This document shows, piece after piece, positions 41,846-50,448 of a stretch of 64,000 nucleotides of DNA. Below the pieces are notes generated by a model that made no database searches, was not told the DNA's origin, and saw only the letters and a program-made list of their open reading frames with translations. The first letter of the stretch is position 1, and every line of letters starts with the position of its first letter. The DNA is from Gammaproteobacteria bacterium UBA2675. GTDB taxonomy: Bacteria; Pseudomonadota; Gammaproteobacteria; Pseudomonadales; Pseudohongiellaceae. Location: NCBI GenBank assembly GCA_002354805.1, contig DEMH01000005.1, positions 1-64,000 on the forward strand. The letters run 5' to 3'. A program made the translations under genes and the position numbers.

Positions 41846-42394
41846 ATGACAAGCAAACTGAATGCAATGATGGTACCCAGGACAGTTCTTCGTCTTATGT
41901 CGGGACTTTTAATGATCGGACTTGCCGCGTGCGGCACGACGGTCAGCGAGGACTCCCCTGAGCTTGACCCGTCGAGAACGCTGTATGTCATGCCGTTCTC
42001 TAATCAGTCCAACATGCCAATGGCTCAGTCGCAGGTCGAGGAACTGGTGGCGTCCGTGCTGTCGTCTCAGGGACTGACCGTGCGAGTGTATCCCAAGTCC
42101 CGCATCAGCGATGTACGGGCCAGCCTGGAACCAGATCTCCGGCAGGAAGAAGCCAGGGCCTGGTTGGCGCAGCAGTCATCGGGCTACGTCGTTCAGGGAG
42201 CCGTCCATGAGTGGCAGTACAAGTTCGGCATTGACGGAGAGCCCGCTGTTGGACTGACACTGGTAATCAGTGAACTGAACCAGAATGAACTATGGCGAGG
42301 GTCGGCTTCACGCAGCGGCTGGGGACGTGAGTCAATCACACGGATTGGCATTAAAGCCATCGAGGATATCACGGAAGAAATAAACTGGCGGTAA
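41846..42394 (+). CDS. pelC: PelC, outer-membrane export lipoprotein
   Basis: A 182-residue lipoprotein. The signal peptide ends in LMIGLAAC, with the lipidated Cys at about residue 30. The mature part (TLYVMPFSNQSNMPMAQSQVEELVASVL and GYVVQGAVHEWQYKFGIDGEPAVGLTLVISE) matches PelC, which forms a ring of subunits under PelB and guides the charged polymer to the porin. The length agrees with the P. aeruginosa protein (172). It lies 44 bp downstream of pelB. Confidence 0.93.
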   Translation: MTSKLNAMMVPRTVLRLMSGLLMIGLAACGTTVSEDSPELDPSRTLYVMPFSNQSNMPMAQSQVEELVASVLSSQGLTVRVYPKSRISDVRASLEPDLRQEEARAWLAQQSSGYVVQGAVHEWQYKFGIDGEPAVGLTLVISELNQNELWRGSASRSGWGRESITRIGIKAIEDITEEINWR

Positions 42395-42437
42395 CGCCTG
42401 ACCCATTACTCTGGACCAGGCTTCAAATGATGCCCTT

Positions 42438-43805
42438 ATGAAACTTAAAACAATTATTACGAACATCGTTATTGGCACGCGCAACGAAGTGATTCGCTGG
42501 GTTGAGCTTGTTGTCATTTCAGCGATTTCGGTGCTGATCTGGCGATACCAGAACACCATTAGTTACGACGCTGCGACAGACTACTTTTTCTGGCCAGCAT
42601 TGGGGCCGGTGCTGGTTTCTCTGCGCTACGGCTTCGGCAAGGGATTGATCAGTCTGCTGCTGACGGTAGCCATGGTTGAAGGGCTCAATACGCTGACAGG
42701 CGAGTCAATACCGCTGAGCATTTCAGTCATCCTTGGCACGGCGCTGCTGACCATGATTACCGGTGAATTCCGTGACAGTTGGCACCTTGTTAATCAGCGC
42801 CTGACCCTGAACCAGGAGTTTGCCAATAGCCGACTGGAGATGTTCACTCAGGGCTATCACCTGTTGAAAGTGTCGCACGATCAGCTTGAGCAGCGGCTTG
42901 CCGGACAGCAGATGAGTCTGCGAACAGCCGTGCAGGAAATTAAACAGTTTACCTCAGCTGACGGCAAGTTAACGCCCGCGGTAGCGGACCGGACCCTGGA
43001 TGTACTGGACAAGGTCATCTCCATCTACGAGGCTGGCTTCTATGAAGTCATTGATGGCGAGATTTCCACTCGCCCGCTGGCGCAGCACGGCACGGTTGAA
43101 GAACTGGTGCTGGATGACCCAATGGTGCGTGATGCAATCGAGCAACGCATTACAGTTGGTGCACGCGATCTGTCTGAGGCAGGGGACCGAACTCATCCGA
43201 AAGGGGTCAGCAAATTGCAGTATCAGCTCGTCGTGCCGCTGGTGGATGTGATGGGCAACATCAAGGCGATTATTGTTGCCTCCCAGGTTCGCTTTATTCA
43301 ACTGACCCAGGGCAACATCGCTCTGGTTCACCTGCTCGCAAGCTTCATTGCCAACCTGGTCTCGACAGACGTACACACACCAAAACTAAAACCAGAACAG
43401 CGCAAACTTTTCCTGCATTATCTTTCCAATCAGGACAACTACTATACCCACTATCAGGTGGACAGTTCGCTGGTTGTGTTTACCGACCAGAGCAAGAATC
43501 AGAGCGTCGACATTGAGCATATCACTGACTTTCGTCGCGGCGCAGATATCTACTGGGTAACGCGAGATAAAAACAGGAATCAGGCTGTATTTGTGCTGAT
43601 GCCAATTACCAATCTGATTGAGGCGGAGCGTTATGTGACCCGGATCAGGAAAATCCTTATGAGCAGACCGGGTGTGACAGAGGCCGACTTCGACATCATC
43701 GGTCCATTGTACGTCAACAAGCAGGCCGAGCAGGTTCAGGACCTGCTCATCAGATTTGGAGCTTTCAGTGACGATCTTGCTGATTCTGATTACACTGATC
43801 ACTGA
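42438..43805 (+). CDS. pelD: PelD, c-di-GMP receptor of Pel synthesis
   Basis: A 455-residue inner-membrane protein, exactly the length of P. aeruginosa PelD. Four transmembrane helices (about 20-105) are followed by a coiled-coil (116-150), a GAF domain (about 150-310) and a degenerate GGDEF domain. The c-di-GMP I-site RxxD is RGAD at Arg367-Asp370, and a further contact Arg lies at 402 in YVTRIRK, the same numbering as the P. aeruginosa binding residues; Arg162 probably corresponds to Arg161. Binding of c-di-GMP switches on Pel synthesis after translation. Overlaps pelE by 38 nt. Confidence 0.95.
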   Translation: MKLKTIITNIVIGTRNEVIRWVELVVISAISVLIWRYQNTISYDAATDYFFWPALGPVLVSLRYGFGKGLISLLLTVAMVEGLNTLTGESIPLSISVILGTALLTMITGEFRDSWHLVNQRLTLNQEFANSRLEMFTQGYHLLKVSHDQLEQRLAGQQMSLRTAVQEIKQFTSADGKLTPAVADRTLDVLDKVISIYEAGFYEVIDGEISTRPLAQHGTVEELVLDDPMVRDAIEQRITVGARDLSEAGDRTHPKGVSKLQYQLVVPLVDVMGNIKAIIVASQVRFIQLTQGNIALVHLLASFIANLVSTDVHTPKLKPEQRKLFLHYLSNQDNYYTHYQVDSSLVVFTDQSKNQSVDIEHITDFRRGADIYWVTRDKNRNQAVFVLMPITNLIEAERYVTRIRKILMSRPGVTEADFDIIGPLYVNKQAEQVQDLLIRFGAFSDDLADSDYTDH

Positions 43806-44745
43806 GACTCTCAGTATTTTTGGTCAGGCGACGGGCCTCTGGACCAGCTGGGTCTGGTTCTGGCTGTTTCACGGCATTGCTGCGGCCGCATATACTCTCG
43901 CGTGTTTAATGCTATTGCCGGAAGAATACAAGCGACCCACACTGCAGTCTGTCCTGTTCATTTCAGTGATCTCCCTGGCAGTTCCGGTTGCCGGAATGAT
44001 TGGGCTGACGATGCTTTACGTTGTGCTCGCCAACTGGCCCAGAAAAGCCCAGAGCATCCTGTGGCGTCGGGCCGATCACATTGAGTTGCCATCCGAGGCG
44101 CAAACCATCACGACATCCATGTTTGGTGTTGCCGGCCTGAAAGATATTCTGCTTTATCATCCGGATCCGGAGCGCAGGCTGGCAGCAGTCAAAGCCTGCC
44201 GGTACATTCCTAATCGTGAAGCCCTTCCGCTGTTTCGACTGGCAGTCACTGATAAAGAGGACGACATAAGACTGCTGGCGTTTTCCTTTATTGACAGAAT
44301 GGAAAACTCGCTGACCAAAAAAATTAATACGCTTAAGGCGAAGCTGGAGAAATCGGAATCGGCCTCGACACTTGTGCAACTTGGGGAACTGTACTGGGAG
44401 TTCTACTATCTTGGTTTGAGTGATGGAGCGATCACCAGAAACTACCTTGAATCCGCCCACATTTATTTCGATAAGGCCGCAGTTCTGGATCCGCGAGGCC
44501 AGATATACATCAAACTCGGGCGCGTGCATTTGGCGCTGGGCAATCTGGATGAGGCGGAAATGTGTTTTGAGAATGCGATCGCCGTGGGCTCGGATCGCGA
44601 TTCGATTGCCCTGTATCGTGCCGAAATCGCCTTCAAACGACGAGAGTACGGCAAGATAGACGATCTGTTATGCAAGTGCAGCGGCGGCCCCGATGGTGAG
44701 CACAGCGAAGAACTACAGGAGTACTGGTGTGTCTCAGCAAAGTGA
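43768..44745 (+). CDS. pelE: PelE, membrane-TPR subunit
   Basis: A 325-residue protein starting at GTG 43768, six bases after GGAG; a TTG at 43756 is an alternative. Two or three transmembrane helices lie at the N-terminus (LLILITLITETLSIFG and WVWFWLFHGIAAAAYTLACLMLL, then VISLAVPVAGMIGLTMLYVVL). The soluble part holds HEAT-like and TPR-like repeats (ERRLAAVKACRYIPNREALPLFRLA and YIKLGRVHLALGNLDEAEMCFENAIAVG). PelE forms the inner-membrane synthase complex with PelD, PelF and PelG. Its start lies within pelD and its end overlaps pelF. Confidence 0.92.
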   Translation: MTILLILITLITETLSIFGQATGLWTSWVWFWLFHGIAAAAYTLACLMLLPEEYKRPTLQSVLFISVISLAVPVAGMIGLTMLYVVLANWPRKAQSILWRRADHIELPSEAQTITTSMFGVAGLKDILLYHPDPERRLAAVKACRYIPNREALPLFRLAVTDKEDDIRLLAFSFIDRMENSLTKKINTLKAKLEKSESASTLVQLGELYWEFYYLGLSDGAITRNYLESAHIYFDKAAVLDPRGQIYIKLGRVHLALGNLDEAEMCFENAIAVGSDRDSIALYRAEIAFKRREYGKIDDLLCKCSGGPDGEHSEELQEYWCVSAK

Positions 44746-46225
44746 CGTTTGCCTGATGCTGGAAGGCACCTACCCTTACGTTCGAGGCGGTGTCTCGAGC
44801 TGGGTACACCAGCTTATTCAGGGCATGCCCCACCTTAGCTTCTATCTGGTATTTATTGGCGGCACGCGGGAGTCATTTGGCGAGGCCCACTACGAGCTGC
44901 CTGCCAATGTCGTCGGTATTGAAACCCATTACATCATGGAGCCGGAAGCCTCTGTTGAACCGCGTGCACGCAAGGTCAGCGAGAAGTTCATGCTGCAGTG
45001 GTACAGTGTGCTGGGACATTTTTTTGACTCGGGTGAAGCTTTGTCGCAGGACGATCTGGATTTCATGCTGGGCCAGCTGGCCAAAGACAAGGGATTCAGC
45101 CGCAAGGATTTTCTATTCAGTGAACAATCCTGGCAGGTGCTGCTACTGCTTTACGATGAGTACGCCACCAGTCAGTCCTTCATCGATTTCTTCTGGACTT
45201 TCCGCAACATCTATAGCCCGCTGTTCAGGCTTGTCGAGATTGCCCGGGAGATACCGCCAACGCGGGTGATTCACAGCATCTCAACGGGTTTCGCCGGTTT
45301 CCTGGGTTCTCTGACAAAACACCATCAGAAGATTCCCTATCTGTTAAGTGAGCATGGCATCTATACCAAAGAGCGCAAAATTGATCTGAGCCAGGCGGAA
45401 TGGATCAAGGAAAGACACAATGTGCTGGATAACAGCATGCATCGCTCCAATGAGCAGACCCGGCTGATGTGGATCAAGTTCTTTGAACAGCTAGGGCGAA
45501 CCAGTTACGCATTTGCCGACAAGATAACCGCGCTTTATGAAGGCAACAGGCTCAGGCAGGTTGCGGATGGTGCGCCAGCGGAAAGGACTCAGGTGATTGT
45601 AAATGGCATCAAGCTCAGCCGCTTTGAAAAGGCTTACCAGGCAAGACCAGCGACGCCTCCTAAAATAGCAGCCCTGGTGGGACGCGTGGTACCCATTAAA
45701 GACATCAAGACCTTCATTCGCGCCATTGCTGTGTCATGCAGCTCGGACCCTGACATTCAGGGCTGGATTGCCGGACCGACGGAAGAAGACGAAGACTATT
45801 TCCACGAATGCGAGATGCTGGTGACAAGTCTTAATATGGAGAGCAACATCCACTTCCTGGGCATGAAAAACGTGGCCGAGTTGTTTCCCCAGATCGGTGT
45901 GTGTGTGCTGTCGTCAATCAGCGAGGCGCAACCCTTGGTGCTGCTTGAAGCCATGGCCTGCGGAATCCCGTGCATTGCAACCAATGTCGGCGCCAGTGCC
46001 GAGATCATTCACGGCATGACCGAAGAAGACCGCCAGATCGGCTCATGCGGTTGGATTACCAATATTGCATCACCTGACAGGATCGCCGATGCCATCAAAC
46101 AATGCTTTCACTCCGATACAAAATGGGCGGAACTGGGTGACAATGGACGCAACCGGGTCATCAAGTATTATCAGGAAGAGATGATGTTTGATCGCTTCAG
46201 ACAGCGCTATGAGGAGTTGATCTGA
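44729..46225 (+). CDS. pelF: PelF, cytosolic GT4 glycosyltransferase
   Basis: A 498-residue glycosyltransferase (P. aeruginosa PelF is 507). The start GTG 44729 has AGGAG five bases upstream and places the family N-terminus SDVCLMLEGTYPYVRGGVSSWVHQL at the front; ATG 44693 would add a non-homologous stretch. The GT4 nucleotide-sugar region is seen in ALVGRVVPIKDIKTFIRAI, IHFLGMKNVAELFPQIGVCVLSS and SEAQPLVLLEAMACGIPCIATNVGASAE, with the EX7E pair. It polymerises the Pel backbone of galactosamine-type sugars. It overlaps pelE, and its TGA overlaps the ATG of pelG. Confidence 0.95.
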   Translation: MSQQSDVCLMLEGTYPYVRGGVSSWVHQLIQGMPHLSFYLVFIGGTRESFGEAHYELPANVVGIETHYIMEPEASVEPRARKVSEKFMLQWYSVLGHFFDSGEALSQDDLDFMLGQLAKDKGFSRKDFLFSEQSWQVLLLLYDEYATSQSFIDFFWTFRNIYSPLFRLVEIAREIPPTRVIHSISTGFAGFLGSLTKHHQKIPYLLSEHGIYTKERKIDLSQAEWIKERHNVLDNSMHRSNEQTRLMWIKFFEQLGRTSYAFADKITALYEGNRLRQVADGAPAERTQVIVNGIKLSRFEKAYQARPATPPKIAALVGRVVPIKDIKTFIRAIAVSCSSDPDIQGWIAGPTEEDEDYFHECEMLVTSLNMESNIHFLGMKNVAELFPQIGVCVLSSISEAQPLVLLEAMACGIPCIATNVGASAEIIHGMTEEDRQIGSCGWITNIASPDRIADAIKQCFHSDTKWAELGDNGRNRVIKYYQEEMMFDRFRQRYEELI

Positions 46226-47595
46226 TGGCAGGGATAGGATTTGAGTTACGAAAAATTCTGAAGAAAAACACGCTGTTCTCCTATCTGGAAGCCTACGGCC
46301 TGGCGGCCATTATCGGCTCCGGGCCATGGGCATTGTCTATCCTTGCCCTGCTGTTGATTGGCATCATCAGTATCGGACGCATTTTCCCGACGGATCTGAT
46401 TATTCAGTTTCTTGTCATGGTGACCTATCTGATGGCGGCCTCGCTGATTCTCAGCGGATTCTTCCAGTTGATGCTGACACGTTTTATTTCTGACCTTATC
46501 TTCCAGCAGGCGTCTGAGGACATCGTTCCGAATCTTGTTGGCTGTATGCTGGTGATATCGTCCATCGCCTACGCCCTCGGGCTGGGGGTCAGTTATGTGA
46601 CGGATTTGCCCAACAGTATTGAGATCACCATGATCAGCGGTCTCGTGATACTGAATAATCTGTGGATCATTATTGTTTTCCTCAGCGGCATGAAGGCCTA
46701 CTACAAAATCCTTCTGACGCTGGCCGCCGGCTACGCCATCATGGTGGGCGCTTCTTTGTTGATGCCGACCAATGGTCTGCTGGGCCTGTTGCAGATATTT
46801 GTGGGATCACAGGCGCTGATCACCTTTTTGTTGCTGATATTTGTATTTCGGGAGTTCAAGTTCCGACGCCTGATCAGCTTCGACTTCATGGACAGCAAAA
46901 GAGCTTTTTATTCGCTGGCATTTTGCGGCCTCTTTTATAACCTGGGTGTGTGGGTCGACAAGTTTGTATTCTGGTTTCACCCAGACGTTTCGTTTAATGT
47001 GATTTCCATATTCCGGGCCTCCTACATTTACGACCTGCCAATTTTTATCGCCTACCTGGCCATCATTCCGGGCATGGCGGTGTTTCTGCTGCATATGGAA
47101 ACGGATTTTGCCGAGTCGAACGGCAAGTTCTACGATGCTGTCCGCACGGGTGCCTCGCTGGACGAGATCTTTATGTACAAGGACAAAATGGTGATGGATG
47201 CCAGGAACAGTCTTTATCAGATCTTCAAGGTACAGGGCATCACGCTCGCTCTGCTGCTGCTCTGGAGCGATCAGATACTCGCGTTCCTTGGTATCGACCA
47301 GGCCTATCTGCACCTGCTTTACGTGGATCTGGTGGGGGTCTCGCTGCAGGTTTTGTTGATGGCACTGCTCAATGTGTTGTTCTATCTCGACAAGCGCTAC
47401 ATTTCCTTGTTTCTGATATCGCTGATGATGGTTCTGAACTTTGGGCTCAGCTGGTTATCAATACAATTGGGGCCGCAGTTCTATGGCTACGGGTTTGCCA
47501 TCGCGATGCTGGTCTCGACGCTGGTTGGCATTGCCTTCCTGAACAGAAAGTTCGCAAAACTGGAATACGAAACATTCATGCTACAGCGCTCATAA
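46225..47595 (+). CDS. pelG: PelG, inner-membrane Pel transporter
   Basis: A 456-residue polytopic membrane protein (P. aeruginosa PelG is also 456). It opens with MAGIGFELRKILKKNTLFSYLEAYGLAAIIGSGPW, the clear PelG signature, and has about 12 hydrophobic helices related to the MOP exporter fold. It forms the membrane passage for the Pel polymer with PelD, PelE and PelF. The start overlaps the pelF stop (TGATG). It ends 10 bp before galE. Confidence 0.95.
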   Translation: MAGIGFELRKILKKNTLFSYLEAYGLAAIIGSGPWALSILALLLIGIISIGRIFPTDLIIQFLVMVTYLMAASLILSGFFQLMLTRFISDLIFQQASEDIVPNLVGCMLVISSIAYALGLGVSYVTDLPNSIEITMISGLVILNNLWIIIVFLSGMKAYYKILLTLAAGYAIMVGASLLMPTNGLLGLLQIFVGSQALITFLLLIFVFREFKFRRLISFDFMDSKRAFYSLAFCGLFYNLGVWVDKFVFWFHPDVSFNVISIFRASYIYDLPIFIAYLAIIPGMAVFLLHMETDFAESNGKFYDAVRTGASLDEIFMYKDKMVMDARNSLYQIFKVQGITLALLLLWSDQILAFLGIDQAYLHLLYVDLVGVSLQVLLMALLNVLFYLDKRYISLFLISLMMVLNFGLSWLSIQLGPQFYGYGFAIAMLVSTLVGIAFLNRKFAKLEYETFMLQRS

Positions 47596-47605
47596 CGGAG
47601 GCTCT

Positions 47606-48613
47606 ATGATTTTGGTTACAGGCGGCGCCGGCTACATTGGATCACATACCGTTGTGGAGCTGCTGAACGCGGGCGAATCACTGCTTGTGTATGACAATCT
47701 TTCCAACAGTTCCGAAGAAAGCCTGAAGCGCGTGGCAAAAATCACTGGCACGGAAGTGCCGTTTGTAAAAGGCGACATTCTTGATGAGGCAGCGCTGTCT
47801 GCTGTCTTTGACAAGTATGACATTACCGCTGTGATTCACTTTGCTGGCCTGAAGGCGGTTGCTGAAAGTGTGATCTACCCGCTTCGCTACTATGAGAACA
47901 ACGTATACGGCTCACAGGTCCTGGTGCGGGTGATGGCTGCTCATGATGTCAAAAAGCTGATCTTCTCATCTTCCGCAACCGTTTATGGCGATCCCGCCGA
48001 AACCCCGATTCGCGAGGACTTCCCCATAGGCGCAACAACCAATGCCTACGGCACCAGCAAATACATGGTTGAGCGCATTCTGTCAGATGTCTGCCGGGCG
48101 GATCCATCATGGTCCATCACCTCACTGCGTTACTTTAACCCGGTAGGCGCGCACGCCTCTGGTCTGATCGGAGAAAACCCGACGACGGTACCTGCCAATT
48201 TGTTGCCCTACATCACGCAGGTTGCGGTCGGCCGCCTGAAAGAACTGAAAGTGTTCGGCGATGACTATCCGACACACGATGGCACCGGAGTCCGCGACTA
48301 CATTCATGTAGTAGACCTGGCGCTTGGCCATCTGGCCGCACTGGAAAAGATGGAAAGCGCTTCTGGCTATCAGGTGTTCAACCTTGGCACCGGTGAAAAG
48401 TATTCTGTACTGGACATGATCAAGGCATTCGAAAAAGCCTCAGGCATAAGCATTCCCTATCGAATCGAGGCACGAAGACCGGGTGACATTGCAGAGTGTT
48501 ATGCCGACCCATCCTTTGCCGCTGAAGGCCTGGGATGGCGAGCCAAACTGGGTATCGAAGACATGATGAGGGATGCGTGGCGCTGGCAAAGCACCAACCC
48601 ACAGGGTTTTTGA
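47606..48613 (+). CDS. galE: UDP-glucose / UDP-N-acetylglucosamine 4-epimerase
   Basis: A 335-residue short-chain dehydrogenase-type epimerase that interconverts UDP-glucose and UDP-galactose, or their N-acetyl forms. The NAD site VTGGAGYIGSHTVVEL is at the start; the catalytic Ser/Tyr/Lys lie in SSSATVYG and NAYGTSKYMVE. At the gate position that is Tyr299 in E. coli GalE there is Cys298 (GDIAECYADPS), as in human GALE and enzymes that accept UDP-GlcNAc. Being the last gene of the pel operon, it likely supplies UDP-GalNAc to PelF, like the PelX epimerase of some pseudomonads. A GGAGG site precedes the ATG. Confidence 0.94.
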   Translation: MILVTGGAGYIGSHTVVELLNAGESLLVYDNLSNSSEESLKRVAKITGTEVPFVKGDILDEAALSAVFDKYDITAVIHFAGLKAVAESVIYPLRYYENNVYGSQVLVRVMAAHDVKKLIFSSSATVYGDPAETPIREDFPIGATTNAYGTSKYMVERILSDVCRADPSWSITSLRYFNPVGAHASGLIGENPTTVPANLLPYITQVAVGRLKELKVFGDDYPTHDGTGVRDYIHVVDLALGHLAALEKMESASGYQVFNLGTGEKYSVLDMIKAFEKASGISIPYRIEARRPGDIAECYADPSFAAEGLGWRAKLGIEDMMRDAWRWQSTNPQGF

Positions 48614-48685
48614 TCAGTCTGGCACAATCGCCGGGCTTGTTTGGCAGCAGAAGATAGTGGCGGGCCTGGCGGCTGTGAAAAAAAC

Positions 48686-48727
48686 AAAAAAGAGCTGCCG
48701 CCCGGCTCAAGGCGACAGCTCTTTTTT
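48686..48727. terminator. bidirectional terminator after galE
   Basis: AAAAAAGAGCTG with CCGCC pairs with GGCG and CAGCTCTTTTTT around a short loop. T-runs exist on both strands, so it ends the pel-galE transcript and the convergent ureohydrolase transcript. Confidence 0.88.
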
Positions 48728-48758
48728 CAGGGCCAGGCTTTGTTACTGCTCAATGGGC

Positions 48759-50432
48759 TTACTGCTCAACGGGGTCAATCGGCGCAACGATATCAGAATC
48801 AGACCCTTCTACCGTCTCCGCTTCTTCGTTCTCTTCCTCTTCGCGCGAGGCTTCCAGTTCTTCGGTTCGACGCAGGAACTCGGCCTGGTCGCCGTAGTAG
48901 TTGTCGATGGCGTGCTCGGAAGCAATCGGACTCAGGTAGTGTGGGCTGGTCAAACCTTCTTCACGCAGAGCCAGACCGGTCAGACAGGCTTTCACGACAT
49001 GGGCGCTGTTCATGGTTGTGGCATACGTTGGGTCAAGTGCCGGGTGCAACTCAACAAGGTCAAAACTGATGACATTGGATTCTGCACACAGACGACGAAC
49101 CATTGTGATCGCTTCGCGCATGTTGATACCACCCGATACTGGTGTACCGGTTGCAACAGCAAATGCGGGGTCAATGATGTCGATATCAAAAGAGATATGG
49201 ATCTTGCGACCTTCTTCACTGGCTTCAGCAACGACACGATCAATCACGTTATCCCAGCCGCGCTGCTCGACTTCCGCCATGGTGTGGAAACGCATGCCGA
49301 TCTCGCGCATCCATTTGAACGCTTCCTCATCGGGGCCACTGGAACGCAGACCAACCTGGATGTAGTCAGCACCACGCACATGACCTTCATTGAGCAGGCG
49401 GTAGACAGGCGCACCGTGGCTGATCAGGTGAGTGCTGCCCCACCAGGCGTCGTAGTGTGAATCGAAGTGAATCACTGACACGCGCTCTTTACCGTGTACA
49501 TCAGCCAGCGCAGCGACGTTCGGATATTCCAGTGAGTGGTCACCACCGATAATGATGGGCACCGCGCCTGTCTCAGCGATTTCCCGCACAATCTCCCGGA
49601 CATGTTGCATGGACCGTTCCGTGCTGTTGTTGTCCATGGCAACGTCACCATAGTCAACAATATTCAGCACGCTGCCCGGGTTGATCTGTGTGTACTGGTC
49701 CATTCCCCCCAATGCGCGTCCAAGGACACGCATATCCGTTGTTGCCTGAGCGCCAGAGTCCCGCCATCCGGAACCCATGTTCAATGGCGCGCCCACAATG
49801 GCAACGTCCACTTCGCCGGCTTCCAGATCTTCCTGCGTCAAAGCCAGCGGGAAGCCACCGAACGTGGGCGGACCGCCGCGGCCATTGTAGCGGCCAAGAT
49901 CAATGGGGCCGGGCTCACGCTCTGGATCCATGGAGCGCGGGCGCTGAATGCGCCAGGCGTTATATTCAGGTGATGCCGTGTTGAGCGGAATATTGGGCAG
50001 GTCACGGCCTTCTTCATACCGTGTACTGGACACCACAGTCTGCATGGCGCTGACCCACTCGACGATTTCTTCCGGAGTGTGTTCGTCGAAGTATTCGGTC
50101 ATCTTTTCTTCGTCACCACGGAACCGCCGCGCATCGGGGCCGCGCAGAAACTCGAGCTGTTCCTCGCTCAGCAGCGCCAGCTTATCATCATAGCCTTCCG
50201 GCAGATCGATCAGTTCGGGTTCCTCTTCCTCGTCGTCACGGAAATCCCGGGTTTCAAAGGGATATGGATTGGTGCCTGTTACATGCTCCGGCGTCGCCGG
50301 TTGCGCATGAGCGCTCGGGGATACCGCTGCAGCCAGGAGCAGCACGGACGCTGCCAGCGACAGCGATGGAATTCGATACAGGTTCTTCATTGTCAAACTT
50401 CCGGAATTTTTTGCGAATGGTCGTGTTTGCAT
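48759..50432 (-). CDS. exported ureohydrolase (agmatinase/arginase family), full metal site
   Basis: A 557-residue protein. ATG 50430-50432 is preferred because GGGAGG lies about eight bases upstream; a Sec signal with hydrophobic core SLSLAASVLLLAAAVSPSAHA follows. The dimanganese ligands of the arginase family are all present: His299 in GGDHS, Asp324, His326 and Asp328 in HFDSHYDAW, and Asp416 and Asp418 in SFDIDIIDPA. An acidic N-terminal extension of about 150 residues and an acidic C-terminal tail (EEEENEEAETVEGSDSD) are not usual for agmatinase. The substrate (agmatine, arginine, guanidino acid) is unknown. The paralogue at 50449-51828 is upstream in the same direction. Confidence 0.85.
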   Translation of the reverse strand: MQTRPFAKNSGSLTMKNLYRIPSLSLAASVLLLAAAVSPSAHAQPATPEHVTGTNPYPFETRDFRDDEEEEPELIDLPEGYDDKLALLSEEQLEFLRGPDARRFRGDEEKMTEYFDEHTPEEIVEWVSAMQTVVSSTRYEEGRDLPNIPLNTASPEYNAWRIQRPRSMDPEREPGPIDLGRYNGRGGPPTFGGFPLALTQEDLEAGEVDVAIVGAPLNMGSGWRDSGAQATTDMRVLGRALGGMDQYTQINPGSVLNIVDYGDVAMDNNSTERSMQHVREIVREIAETGAVPIIIGGDHSLEYPNVAALADVHGKERVSVIHFDSHYDAWWGSTHLISHGAPVYRLLNEGHVRGADYIQVGLRSSGPDEEAFKWMREIGMRFHTMAEVEQRGWDNVIDRVVAEASEEGRKIHISFDIDIIDPAFAVATGTPVSGGINMREAITMVRRLCAESNVISFDLVELHPALDPTYATTMNSAHVVKACLTGLALREEGLTSPHYLSPIASEHAIDNYYGDQAEFLRRTEELEASREEEENEEAETVEGSDSDIVAPIDPVEQ

Positions 50433-50448
50433 GTCGTCGTCCTCCCGT

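Noticed and set aside
46225..47595. PelG as a general polysaccharide flippase (Wzx)
   Set aside because: The N-terminal GIGFELRKILKKN signature, exact length and operon position identify PelG.
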